Assembly (NCBI GenBank): GCA_029565415.1
Contig: JAKQOH010000135.1
Location: 1-6,430 of the forward strand
Length of the DNA: 6,430 nucleotides
Direction: 5' to 3'
Source of the DNA: Candidatus Rifleibacteriota bacterium
GTDB taxonomy: Bacteria > Riflebacteria > Ozemobacteria > Ozemobacterales > Ozemobacteraceae
Under the pieces are notes generated by a model. It did not search any database. It worked only from the letters and a program-made list of their open reading frames with translations, and had not been told where the DNA came from. Numbering within the stretch: the stretch's first letter is position 1; every line of letters starts with the position of its first letter. The position numbers were made by a program, and so were the translations under genes. Of the stretch, positions 1 through 6,264 are shown piece by piece.

Positions 1-801
1 GGCCGGGTCGATCGGAAGGCCGGTCAGCATCTCCAGGCGTGCTTTCGCCAGGTCGATGCCGTTGCGGGCTTTCACGAGGTTCTCACGGCGTTCGAGGACG
101 GAGACCTGCACTTTCAGCAGATCGTCGCGAACGGCGACGCCGGCCTCGAGCATGTTCTGCACGTGCCGCTCGTGGCCGAGCGTATCGAACAGCGCCTGCG
201 ACGCCACTTCCTCCATGGCGCGGGCGCTGAGAAGGCCGAACCAGGCCTCGGCGACCGAGCGGGCCATGTCCTCGCGGCGCCTGGTTTCGGCATGTTTCTG
301 GATGTTCACGCCCGCCCGTGCGGCGTTGACGCCGTTCTCGAGTGCGCCGCCGGTGTAGAGGGGCTGAGAGAGCTTGATGCCCTTGAGTTGGAGCTGCTCC
401 TTCCCGACCTTCATGCCCATGATCTCGGAGGTGTGCCGGAAGTTCGTGAACGTCTCCTCGGCCTTGAGTCGCGGGAGGAGATTGCTGTTCGCGCGTTTCA
501 GGCGCTGCCTCGACGCCCGGGTTTCATCCTCCGCCGACAGGACGCCGGGATTCGTATCGAGAGCCGACACGAGGCACTCGGCCAGGGTCGGGACGGCGGC
601 CGGCGAAACCGTGTCTGATGACGTGACTGCCGGACCCGGCTCGCTTGCGATTCCCGCCGCGGGCAGGGAAATGGCCGGGGTCGCGCAGTCGGGGCCGGCG
701 TGCGCGGTTCCCCCGATGTTTGCAAGCAAAAGGGCGGAGCAAAGCAGGGCGAAGAGCCTGGATGGGGAGACCATGGGAAGGCGGTGCGAGTGGGGTGTCA
801 T
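1..801 (-). CDS. TolC-family outer-membrane efflux protein, N-terminal part (cut by left edge)
   Basis: This gene probably encodes the outer-membrane channel of a tripartite efflux pump or type I exporter. Reading the minus strand from the ATG at 801 gives 267 codons, open to the window edge, so the C-terminal part is missing. Residues about 14-35 form a signal peptide (basic start, SRLFALLCSALLLA core, AHA-G cleavage site near residue 35). A Pro/Ala/Ser-rich linker of about 35 residues follows. The TolC repeat begins near residue 72 (LAECLVSALDTNPGV), with LSQPLYTGGALENGVNAA at about 144-161 and the helical segment NMLEAGVAVRDDLLKVQVS near 216-234, then LEMLTGLP at 256-263; all are typical of the family. 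The ATG overlaps the stop of the upstream TetR gene as ATGA and has AGAGG nine bases ahead. An internal ATG at 774 would give a more ordinary 26-residue signal peptide and is the alternative start. The substrate cannot be told. Confidence 0.9.
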   Translation of the reverse strand, partial: MTPHSHRLPMVSPSRLFALLCSALLLANIGGTAHAGPDCATPAISLPAAGIASEPGPAVTSSDTVSPAAVPTLAECLVSALDTNPGVLSAEDETRASRQRLKRANSNLLPRLKAEETFTNFRHTSEIMGMKVGKEQLQLKGIKLSQPLYTGGALENGVNAARAGVNIQKHAETRRREDMARSVAEAWFGLLSARAMEEVASQALFDTLGHERHVQNMLEAGVAVRDDLLKVQVSVLERRENLVKARNGIDLAKARLEMLTGLPIDPA

Positions 802-1469
802 GGATGTTTGCCTCTGTTCTTTTTGACGTTCGACGTGGGGCGTTTTTTCGAGACGGCTTTGGAAGGGGAGGACGGCGGGCCGAGCAGGCCGAACAGGAGA
901 AAGTCAGTCAGCTGGTCCGCGAGGCTTCCCGTGGAGATCGTGCTTTCGCGTGACCACCAGAATCGGAAGGCCTGGAGAACCACGCCGATGATCGCGTGGT
1001 GAACGAGCTCGACATCGAGATGGGGGGAGACCAAGCCGGCTTTCTGGGCTTGCGAGAGCTCTTTCATTTCCCCGAGGCTCGCCGCGATGAACCGGTTTGC
1101 GAGCTGGTTGCGAAGCTCCTCACCCAGCAGCCCCGAATCCGAGGTCATGCATTGGAAGAAGAAACGGGCTTCGGGCGTATCGGCGACCTGTGTGACCAGA
1201 TGTCGGATACCGCACCGGAGGTTTTCCTCGAGCGGGAGCGATTGCAGATCGAGATGGGGAGGGCGGAGGGTGGTGCGCAGCACTTGGTCGAACACGGCCA
1301 GAAACAGCGCTTCTTTGGTGCCGAAGTGGCTGTAGAGGGTGGCCTTGCTTACTTCTGCTTTTCGAGCGATCGCATCGACACTCGCTTGGTGGAACCCCTG
1401 CCGCGAAAACTCTTCGAGCGCGGCGTGGATCATGCGCTCATTACGTTGCTTCTGTCGGAGCGTGGGCAT
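798..1469 (-). CDS. TetR/AcrR-family transcriptional repressor
   Basis: This is a one-component DNA-binding regulator that probably represses its own operon, including the TolC-family gene, until an effector binds. From the ATG at 1469 it has 223 residues, a usual length for the family. The N-terminal TetR domain spans about residues 12-60: helix 1 (MIHAALEEFSRQGFHQ), then the helix-turn-helix with the signature VDAIARKAEVSKATLYSHFG and TKEALFLAV. The C-terminal ligand and dimer domain (about 75-195) is diverse, as expected, and its ligand cannot be predicted. The last 25 residues are Lys/Arg/Ser-rich (SKKRPTSNVKKNRGK) and probably disordered. A GTG at 1478 would add three residues, but that GTG is part of the GAGGTG Shine-Dalgarno region, so the ATG is preferred. 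It is the first gene of the minus-strand unit and overlaps the next gene by four bases. Confidence 0.93.
   Translation of the reverse strand: MPTLRQKQRNERMIHAALEEFSRQGFHQASVDAIARKAEVSKATLYSHFGTKEALFLAVFDQVLRTTLRPPHLDLQSLPLEENLRCGIRHLVTQVADTPEARFFFQCMTSDSGLLGEELRNQLANRFIAASLGEMKELSQAQKAGLVSPHLDVELVHHAIIGVVLQAFRFWWSRESTISTGSLADQLTDFLLFGLLGPPSSPSKAVSKKRPTSNVKKNRGKHP
811..815 (-). promoter_or_regulatory. Ribosome binding site of the TolC-family gene, inside the repressor gene
   Basis: On the minus strand AGAGG lies nine bases before the ATG at 801, within the last codons of the TetR gene. It supports the start at 801 over the internal ATG at 774 and suggests translational coupling, because ribosomes finishing the repressor stop on the overlapping ATGA. 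Confidence 0.5.
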
Positions 1470-1477
1470 GGAATGCA

Positions 1478-1481
1478 CCTC
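1478..1481 (-). promoter_or_regulatory. Ribosome binding site deciding the TetR start
   Basis: GAGG on the minus strand lies eight bases before the ATG at 1469. The possible GTG start at 1478 uses the last G of this same GAGG, so it cannot be served by it. This is why the shorter protein is called. Confidence 0.6.
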
Positions 1482-1503
1482 GGCGGAAGGGTGTGAGTAT
1501 AAA

Positions 1504-1535
1504 ACTAAACTTGCGAGTATGTGTATTTAGACTAA
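1504..1535. promoter_or_regulatory. Possible operator for the TetR repressor
   Basis: Three CTAA-type elements cluster over the -10 and expected start site of the repressor promoter: CTAAA at 1505-1509, TTTAG at 1526-1530 and CTAA at 1532-1535. The last two form the short perfect dyad TTAG-A-CTAA (1527-1535), and the outer pair forms a 5-base inverted repeat with a 16-base gap. TetR proteins usually bind dyads in this position and repress themselves. The arms are short and A/T-rich, so chance is not excluded. Confidence 0.3.
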
Positions 1536-1553
1536 GGAGTTTGAATTTGTCAA
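1526..1553 (-). promoter_or_regulatory. Sigma-70-type promoter for the TetR-TolC unit
   Basis: On the minus strand a perfect -35 hexamer TTGACA (1553-1548) is followed by a 16-base spacer and TCTAAA (1531-1526), which matches the -10 consensus at four of six positions. Transcription would start near 1519 and leave a leader of about 50 bases before the TetR ATG. Location and direction fit the unit, but no other evidence is available. Confidence 0.55.
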
Positions 1554-1788
1554 GGATGACTGGCTTTTCGTCAGGATGGATGTCGTTGGCGATGATCTTC
1601 TCCTTGCGACTGGGGCCAACGAGCCAACGGAGAGTTCTGGGTAAAATCATCCAATACACGCTTGCCAAGACCGAAATCTGGTAGACTTGTCGGACGAGGA
1701 TTCGGTTTGCCACTGGCCCGGGGTTCGTCGGCATGCGGATGGTGAGTTCCCGAAATCATTGGTGCCTTGAAAGAGCAAGAGGGACACG

Positions 1789-3177
1789 ATGAGTAGATGC
1801 TGCTTGTGCGTCCTTATGATTTCTATTCTGATCATTGCCTTTTCGGAGGCTTTTGCCGCTGGCTTCGGAAGTGACTACATTACTTCGATGGAACACTTTG
1901 CGAGAAGAGAATACCCGGAAGGAATCAAAGCGTATTACAAATTTTTTCTGAGATCGAATCCGGCCATGAGCATTTCATCACGGCAAAAGAATCTTCTTTC
2001 CGCATTTGCCTATTTCAAAAAACGTTGTGTCACGGCTCCCTCGGACAGCAATGCAAAACTGCATTTGAGCATCGTCTATCGCCTCATCGAAAATTGGCGG
2101 TATGCAGAAAGCTCTCTTGAGAACATTTTGAGTCAGCATCCTTCGTCGGGCGTTGCCCGATTCATCAAGGGCGAATTGTACCTCGCCATGAATCGGATCG
2201 ACGATGCAAAAAATGAGTTTCAGAAACTCAGAGGAAACCCTCGTGCGGAAAAGCTGGTTGTGCTGGCCGATATCCTCATGAAACGACGGGGAGTCGGGAC
2301 GAATCCGGCGGTTCGCCGCGCAGCACTGTTACAGCGAGCCTATCGTCACCTCGACTTCATGGAAAACGCCAAAGCCGAAGCCGCGTTTCGACAGGTTATC
2401 CGTGAATTCCCCGACGAAGTCGAGGGGTATAGGGCTTTGATCGATCTCCTCGTCGCGATGGGGCGGCTTGACGATGCTGACGAAATATTCGCCGCCCTGC
2501 GGAACGTCGTCGGAACGCAAGTTTGTATTCCGCTTCAGGAAGCCAGATTGCGATATTTTCAGAAGCGGTTCCAGGATGTTGTGAACATTCTCACTCCCCT
2601 GGAGGAGCGGGAACAGACGAACGATTATTTCGTTTTCTTTCTTGCGGAGAGTTGCTTCAACATCGGAAAATTCGATAAATCCGCTGTCTTATTCCACAGA
2701 TTGGCGAGAAATGATCCTGAAAATCTTGGTTTCATCCTGAGGGAGGCCGCATCCTTCGAGGGAATGGGAAATCGGGCGCTTGCCGCTGAAGTCTTGAAAC
2801 GGGAATTGAATCGGCATTCCGATTCCGGTCTTGTGCGAATGGAACTGGGGAGCCTTTGGGAACGCATGAACCGCCTCGAGGACGCAAAAGCGGAATACCA
2901 GGCCGTTGCCGGTTCCGATTCACCGTTTCGGTTCGAGGCGGGATCCAAACTGAAACACCTTGTCGCCAAACTCGTAGAAGAGGAAAAACAACGATTGGCC
3001 CGCCTTTTGGCAGAAAAGAACAGGGAAAAAAGTCCCGTCGGCACTGTGCGTGAAACCGCTCCAGCACTTGGCTCACCGCGATGTGACAAAAATGAGTCAC
3101 AGGAGGTGAAGCTTTTTCAGTCTATGGTTCGCCAGCAGCAAGATCTGACGAAGCGGCTTAAACGGCTTTCCGATTAG
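1789..3177 (+). CDS. Exported tetratricopeptide-repeat (TPR) protein of unknown function
   Basis: The 462-residue protein starts with a signal peptide (hydrophobic residues about 5-20, then AFAA-G, cleavage near 23-24), so it probably works in the periplasm or envelope. No lipobox is seen, although Cys occurs at positions 4, 5 and 7. Most of the mature part is helical TPR-like repeats with the usual Ala/Leu/Gly and terminal Pro spacing: about 88-121, 122-150, 177-209, 212-240, 278-311, 312-345 and 346-379, with less regular helices between. Such arrays are protein-binding scaffolds and point to no enzyme activity. After residue 385 comes a Lys/Glu-rich probable coiled coil (LVAKLVEEEKQRLARLLAEK), a short linker, and a second charged helix at the C-terminus (EVKLFQSMVRQQQDLTKRLK). 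The start is supported by AAGAGGG five bases upstream. It lies 127 bp before an ECF sigma gene on the same strand; whether they share a transcript or task is open. Confidence 0.85.
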   Translation: MSRCCLCVLMISILIIAFSEAFAAGFGSDYITSMEHFARREYPEGIKAYYKFFLRSNPAMSISSRQKNLLSAFAYFKKRCVTAPSDSNAKLHLSIVYRLIENWRYAESSLENILSQHPSSGVARFIKGELYLAMNRIDDAKNEFQKLRGNPRAEKLVVLADILMKRRGVGTNPAVRRAALLQRAYRHLDFMENAKAEAAFRQVIREFPDEVEGYRALIDLLVAMGRLDDADEIFAALRNVVGTQVCIPLQEARLRYFQKRFQDVVNILTPLEEREQTNDYFVFFLAESCFNIGKFDKSAVLFHRLARNDPENLGFILREAASFEGMGNRALAAEVLKRELNRHSDSGLVRMELGSLWERMNRLEDAKAEYQAVAGSDSPFRFEAGSKLKHLVAKLVEEEKQRLARLLAEKNREKSPVGTVRETAPALGSPRCDKNESQEVKLFQSMVRQQQDLTKRLKRLSD

Positions 3178-3268
3178 AACATCCCGTATTGAGCGGGCTG
3201 ATGAAAAAATGTAACCTTTCAGAAAGCCACGTTGTTCCCGTAGGTGGAAAAACAGTATTGGCTTCGGG

Positions 3269-3286
3269 GAATGTTTCGAATGTTCA
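3269..3286 (+). repeat. Short tandem repeat just upstream of the sigma gene
   Basis: Two adjacent 9-base units, GAATGTTTC and GAATGTTCA, share their first seven bases and end six bases before the AAGGA ribosome binding site of the sigma gene. They could be a regulator site or part of the leader, or chance. No function is claimed. Confidence 0.3.
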
Positions 3287-3291
3287 GGGAA

Positions 3292-3296
3292 AAGGA
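3292..3296 (+). promoter_or_regulatory. Ribosome binding site of the ECF sigma gene
   Basis: AAGGA lies eight bases before the ATG at 3305. A nearer ATG at 3297 is in another frame and too close to be used, so this site fixes the start of the sigma factor at 3305. Confidence 0.6.
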
Positions 3297-3304
3297 ATGG
3301 TTCG

Positions 3305-3877
3305 ATGGTCGGCGGTAATGGCCTTCCCGAGCCGGTCGTGCCTTCTTCGGCCACCGGGCGAACCGATGATGAGATCGTCGGGGACGTTCGGAACGGAGTT
3401 GCCAGGGCGTTCGAAATCCTCGTGCAGCGATACGAGAACAAGATCTACAAGTTTTTCTTTCGCATGACCGGCCATTCCTCCGATTCGGAAGACCTCACGC
3501 AGGAAGTGTTCGTTCAGGCTTTTCGGGCTTTGACTCGATATCAGCAGCGAGGCTTTTTCGGCGCATGGCTTTTTACGATAGCGAGAAATTTATCGAAAAA
3601 CTTTTCGGGAAAGAGAATGCGCGACAATCGATTGATAACGCCACGGGAGCTGCCGGAAAACATCCCTGCCCCCGCCGGGGCCGAGGAGGCGCAGGACCAA
3701 GCGCAGGCGATGCTTGCTCCGCTTCCCGAAGAGTATCGAAGAGTGATGATTCTCAAATACGTTTCCGATCTGACGTGCGAAGAAATCGCCAGGGTCGAGA
3801 GCCTATCGGAATCCGCCGTCAAACAGCGGCTGCACAGGGCCAGAGAAATGATCAGGGAGATGGGACGCCCCGAATGA
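3305..3877 (+). CDS. ECF-type (group 4) RNA polymerase sigma factor
   Basis: This 190-residue protein has the compact two-domain form of extracytoplasmic-function sigma factors, which direct RNA polymerase to a small set of promoters in response to a signal. Domain sigma-2 spans about residues 34-103: AFEILVQRYENKIYKFFFR, the core-binding motif DLTQEVFVQAFRAL (63-76), and WLFTIARNLSKNF (88-100). A Pro/Ala/Glu-rich linker (about 113-135) is followed by sigma-4 at about 137-185: LAPLPEEYRRVMILKYV, then the -35-binding helix-turn-helix (LTCEEIARVESLSESAVKQR) and LHRAREMI. There is no C-terminal extension. Usually an anti-sigma gene follows, but here the next gene is convergent and 21 bases away, so any anti-sigma is elsewhere or control is different. 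The nearest same-strand gene encodes an exported TPR protein. The exact ECF group and target promoters cannot be read from the sequence. Confidence 0.93.
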   Translation: MVGGNGLPEPVVPSSATGRTDDEIVGDVRNGVARAFEILVQRYENKIYKFFFRMTGHSSDSEDLTQEVFVQAFRALTRYQQRGFFGAWLFTIARNLSKNFSGKRMRDNRLITPRELPENIPAPAGAEEAQDQAQAMLAPLPEEYRRVMILKYVSDLTCEEIARVESLSESAVKQRLHRAREMIREMGRPE

Positions 3878-3898
3878 CCCACTGAGAGTGGTGTGGGT
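3877..3898 (+). terminator. Weak hairpin between the convergent sigma and pseudopilin genes
   Basis: ACCCAC (3877-3882) can pair with GTGGGT (3893-3898) around a 10-base loop, followed by TCAATTTT. An alternative shorter hairpin CCACT-GAG-AGTGG lies within it. It sits immediately after the sigma stop, where a terminator is expected, but the stem is short and the T-run late, so this is only a candidate. Confidence 0.3.
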
Positions 3899-5698
3899 TC
3901 AATTTTCCCGATGTTTTCCCTGAATTGGCGATCCGGCAGGAAGGGGTGCCTTGGCGTCGGAAATCAATACCCTTTCGGGACCGGAATCGGGTGGGAGTTC
4001 ACCGCCATCGGATGCGATCTTGGCCAGAAAAAGCGCCACGTCTCGCATACGGATCCGCTTTTCGCCGAATTCGAGATCGTAGGCATTGTCATACCATGTC
4101 CCTGGGCTTTTTGAGAGAACCAGGTAGTTCATTCCTCCGGCGGCAACCCATTCTGCATCGGGCGGGTGAGCCGAAGCCGGATCCGAATCGAAGCTGTCGC
4201 CGATGATTTCATGCCGGTCTTCGGCCGGACCTCGGTAGTCGCATTCCCAAACATATGTTCCTTTCTGAAACGTCGTTGCCGTTCTGATATACGCCGATAG
4301 CGAGGTGAAGTCCGTCTTATCGGCGATGCAGTCGAGCATCTTACGAATCGCGTCAGGTTGGGAAAATCGCATGGCATTCCGCGCCTTATCGGACGGCCAT
4401 AAGCCGAAAAAGCGATTGTGGAGCAGCAGTTCATCCGGGGATGGATCACCGACCGGTGGCGGCGTCTTATCGAGAATGACAGATGCATGGACGGCATAAT
4501 CGATGGTCTGGGAAGGGGAAAGCCCCGGTGGAACGAAGGTTGGGAAGCGCTTCCGGAGGAACTCCAACGCCGTTGCAGGTGGCGTGGCTTGCGTGAAGAT
4601 GTTTTTTGCCTCATCATCCGCCAGGGGACCCTTGGGAAGGCTTTCCTCATGCTCGAACACGACGTTTGACCGGCTCAGGTAATTCGCCTCCAACGAGGAG
4701 ATATACTTCCTGACGACGGATCGGCAGTCGCTCTCGTCAGCCGGATTGTCGTTCCCGGCCATCTCTTTTGGGATAGGCGTCAGGCGGACCATTTTTTTCA
4801 GGGTGTGCCCCGAACTTTCGAATGCGTTGCTGTCCCTGATGAGCAAAACCGGTTCGTCGGAGTATCCCTCACCGCATTCCCGGATCACCTTCAGAACTTT
4901 TCCAGGCCTCTGGGCTGTTTTGACGCAAGAACTCCAGGATGTTTCCGCTCGGTACAGGGGCTGCCCTTTTGCGACAAGATCTCCGGGGGAGACGAGCACC
5001 TGGAATTTCCATCTCGAATACTCTGCGTTGCCACTCCCGTGTTCGTCGAACTGAGAGGGCAGGCAGACGAATGTTTTCAGGGCCCCGTTCGCAGTGCCCT
5101 CCCAGGTGGCGGCCACCAATTCGTCCAAGGGATATGCATCTCGCTTCCCGTCCGTCAGGAACCGGATTCCTTCCATTGACCCGCCATGGGCGAGAGGCTC
5201 GGGGGAAACGACGAACCGTGCGAAAACCATCTTCGTGACGTCCTTGCAGGTTCCGCGGGAGAACACATTCACGGAATGGAGTGTGTGAAAATAACCGTGC
5301 GGTGTCGATATCGAGACCATTCCGCGGCTGGTGGGATAGTCTCCGTTCGGGATGAATACGCGAGAATATGTATCCTGGCATACGACTAACACGGATGACG
5401 GCATTTCATTGTCCACCAGCAAGCTGAATTGCCCTACACCGTTTTGGGGGCCTTCGCAGGCATACCATCGTCCGCCGAGCAGTCGGTCTTCCGCGGCTGT
5501 GATGCCTGCAAACGCAGCTTCAAGCGCAACCCGTTCGTGAACGTGCTTCATCGTCCACGACGCCTGCTGGGAACCCTTGCGCAGGAAGGCCAGCAGGAGG
5601 ATTCCGAGAGCGGTCAGCATGGTCACGACGAGAAGGATCGAAAAACCTCTTCGTGCGGGTTTCCGGCCGTCGCCGATCAGTGCTGAAACAGTGGTCAT
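3899..5698 (-). CDS. Very large GspK-like minor pseudopilin (prepilin-type N-terminus)
   Basis: This 599-residue protein is probably an inner-membrane-anchored minor pilin. After a basic leader (GRKPARRG) the prepilin peptidase site would be G18/F19, and residues about 19-39 (FSILLVVTMLTALGILLLAF) form the hydrophobic helix. Leu stands where most pilins have Glu at +5, a change also seen in GspK. An amphipathic continuation (HERVALEAAFAGITAAEDRL, about 54-73) and a large soluble part follow. Residues about 230-288 resemble a degenerate biotinyl/lipoyl-type fold (entered separately). The remaining 300 residues match nothing I recognise; they contain Pro/Asp-rich loops and, near 521-560, GMNYLVLSKSPGTWYDNAYD and a helix. 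Typical GspK proteins are about half this size. The ATG overlaps the stop of the GspJ-like gene (ATGA), and the order I-J-K supports a tip-complex role. An unrelated large adhesin-like pilin is the alternative. Confidence 0.75.
   Translation of the reverse strand: MTTVSALIGDGRKPARRGFSILLVVTMLTALGILLLAFLRKGSQQASWTMKHVHERVALEAAFAGITAAEDRLLGGRWYACEGPQNGVGQFSLLVDNEMPSSVLVVCQDTYSRVFIPNGDYPTSRGMVSISTPHGYFHTLHSVNVFSRGTCKDVTKMVFARFVVSPEPLAHGGSMEGIRFLTDGKRDAYPLDELVAATWEGTANGALKTFVCLPSQFDEHGSGNAEYSRWKFQVLVSPGDLVAKGQPLYRAETSWSSCVKTAQRPGKVLKVIRECGEGYSDEPVLLIRDSNAFESSGHTLKKMVRLTPIPKEMAGNDNPADESDCRSVVRKYISSLEANYLSRSNVVFEHEESLPKGPLADDEAKNIFTQATPPATALEFLRKRFPTFVPPGLSPSQTIDYAVHASVILDKTPPPVGDPSPDELLLHNRFFGLWPSDKARNAMRFSQPDAIRKMLDCIADKTDFTSLSAYIRTATTFQKGTYVWECDYRGPAEDRHEIIGDSFDSDPASAHPPDAEWVAAGGMNYLVLSKSPGTWYDNAYDLEFGEKRIRMRDVALFLAKIASDGGELPPDSGPERVLISDAKAPLPAGSPIQGKHREN
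4829..5014 (-). other. Degenerate biotinyl/lipoyl-like segment within the large pseudopilin
   Basis: Residues about 229-290 read VLVSPGDLVAKGQPLYRAE, then after 13 residues RPGKVLKVIRECGEGYSDEP and VLLIRDS. The spacing resembles a barrel-sandwich hybrid: first a GD-V-KGQ-L strand and turn, then a P-G-V-V second half with G-G and a closing LLI strand. The MKM or DKA-type lysine hairpin of true biotinyl or lipoyl domains is replaced by ETSWSS, so no cofactor attachment is expected. This is pattern recognition, not a database match. Confidence 0.35.
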
Positions 5699-6258
5699 GG
5701 GATCTCGCGCGGGAACTGCGGTTCGGCATTGCGCAGCTGGATGCTGTTCGAAATGATGAAGAATTTCTTGCCTTTCGGCTCCTGGACCTTGATGCGGAAA
5801 ACGACCAGCGATTCGTCGAGACGCTTGATTCCGAACTCGATGACGTGGTCGGCGAGCGTCAGAAGCGAACCGCTCTCAGACCGCATTTTCAGACGCCGTT
5901 GCGGGTCGATATATAACAATCGCTTTTCATGGTTCGAGTCTGCGAACAGCAACTTGTCGAACCAGTGGTCCGTGTCGGAGGCTACCGGCGGATAGAGAAG
6001 ATGCGTTCCAAATTCGAGCCAGAGAGAGAGCTTGTTGGAACTCTGCCGTATCGCGTTGAGGGCGTCCAGACGCTGCATTTTCGAGTCGATCTGGGCTTGC
6101 GTGCTCAGAAGGAGCGATAGGCCCGCAAGGATCATGGAAAAGAGGCATGCGTAGATCATGACTTCCACCAGGGTCATTCCGTGCCGGACCTTGCTTCGGA
6201 CCGGTTGTGCCCGGTGATCGGCGGGCCAGCAGACGGAGTGGAGGGGGCGCAGACGCAT
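5695..6258 (-). CDS. GspJ/PilW-like minor prepilin
   Basis: This 187-residue protein has a clear type III signal: a basic leader (PVRSKVRHG), then the prepilin peptidase site G27/M28 and MTLVEVMIYACLFSMILAG, with the conserved Glu at +5 (residue 32). After processing it would be a transmembrane minor pilin with its globular part in the periplasm. The mature region (helix to about residue 85, then mostly strand-like sequence such as RLLYIDPQRRLKMRSESG and LTLADHVIEFGIKRLDESLVVFRIKV) and the length fit GspJ-like minor pilins better than major pilins, which are shorter. The leader of 27 residues is on the long side; no better start exists, since the next ATG encodes M28 itself. The upstream gene ends six bases before this ATG, and the downstream large pseudopilin begins on the overlapping ATGA. 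Only weak Shine-Dalgarno bases (AGAAAG) are visible, suggesting translation coupled to the upstream gene. Confidence 0.82.
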   Translation of the reverse strand: MRLRPLHSVCWPADHRAQPVRSKVRHGMTLVEVMIYACLFSMILAGLSLLLSTQAQIDSKMQRLDALNAIRQSSNKLSLWLEFGTHLLYPPVASDTDHWFDKLLFADSNHEKRLLYIDPQRRLKMRSESGSLLTLADHVIEFGIKRLDESLVVFRIKVQEPKGKKFFIISNSIQLRNAEPQFPREIP

Positions 6259-6264
6259 GGCGAC

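Larger units (their letters stand above)
1470..1788. other. Divergent intergenic region between the efflux unit and the TPR gene
   Basis: This 319-base stretch separates two divergent genes. Its left third holds the ribosome binding site, promoter and putative operator of the TetR gene. Its right end holds AAGAGGG (1777-1783) five bases before the TPR start. Between about 1560 and 1770 there is no convincing gene. A promoter for the TPR gene must lie here or be absent: the best visible candidate is an extended -10, TGGTAGACT at 1679-1687, but the TTGCCA upstream of it (1662-1667) is spaced too closely (14 bases) to be a good -35. TAAAAT at 1642-1647 has no matching -35. No terminator-like hairpin with a T-run was seen. 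Confidence 0.6.

Noticed and set aside
163..618. 151-codon open frame on the plus strand
   Set aside because: It is the opposite-strand shadow of the TolC-family gene, whose frame has a signal peptide and clear family motifs; high G+C makes such shadows common.
996..1496. 166-codon open frame on the plus strand
   Set aside because: It is antisense to the TetR gene, which has an unmistakable helix-turn-helix, and shows no domain of its own.
1441..1734. 97-codon open frame on the minus strand across the TetR start
   Set aside because: It overlaps the TetR start, ribosome binding site and promoter on the same strand, and has no ribosome binding site or recognisable domain. It is kept only as a weak note on a possible remnant.
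1792..1812. Lipoprotein signal in the TPR protein from its N-terminal cysteines
   Set aside because: The cysteines at residues 4, 5 and 7 precede the hydrophobic core, so they cannot be a lipobox; an AFAA-type cleavage site follows the core instead.
2625..3089. 154-codon open frame on the minus strand
   Set aside because: It is antisense to the TPR gene, Ser/Arg-rich and without a domain or start signal.
3183..3197. CCCG...CGGG hairpin after the TPR stop as a terminator
   Set aside because: The stem has only four pairs with a seven-base loop and no T-run follows.
3189..3217. TTGAGC and TAACCT as a sigma-70 promoter for the sigma gene
   Set aside because: The 17-base spacing is fine, but the -10 matches only three of six positions.
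4129..4650. 173-codon open frame inside the large pseudopilin gene
   Set aside because: It is a same-strand, out-of-frame shadow, Arg/Pro/Ser-rich, with no motif; the main frame continues through it without a break.
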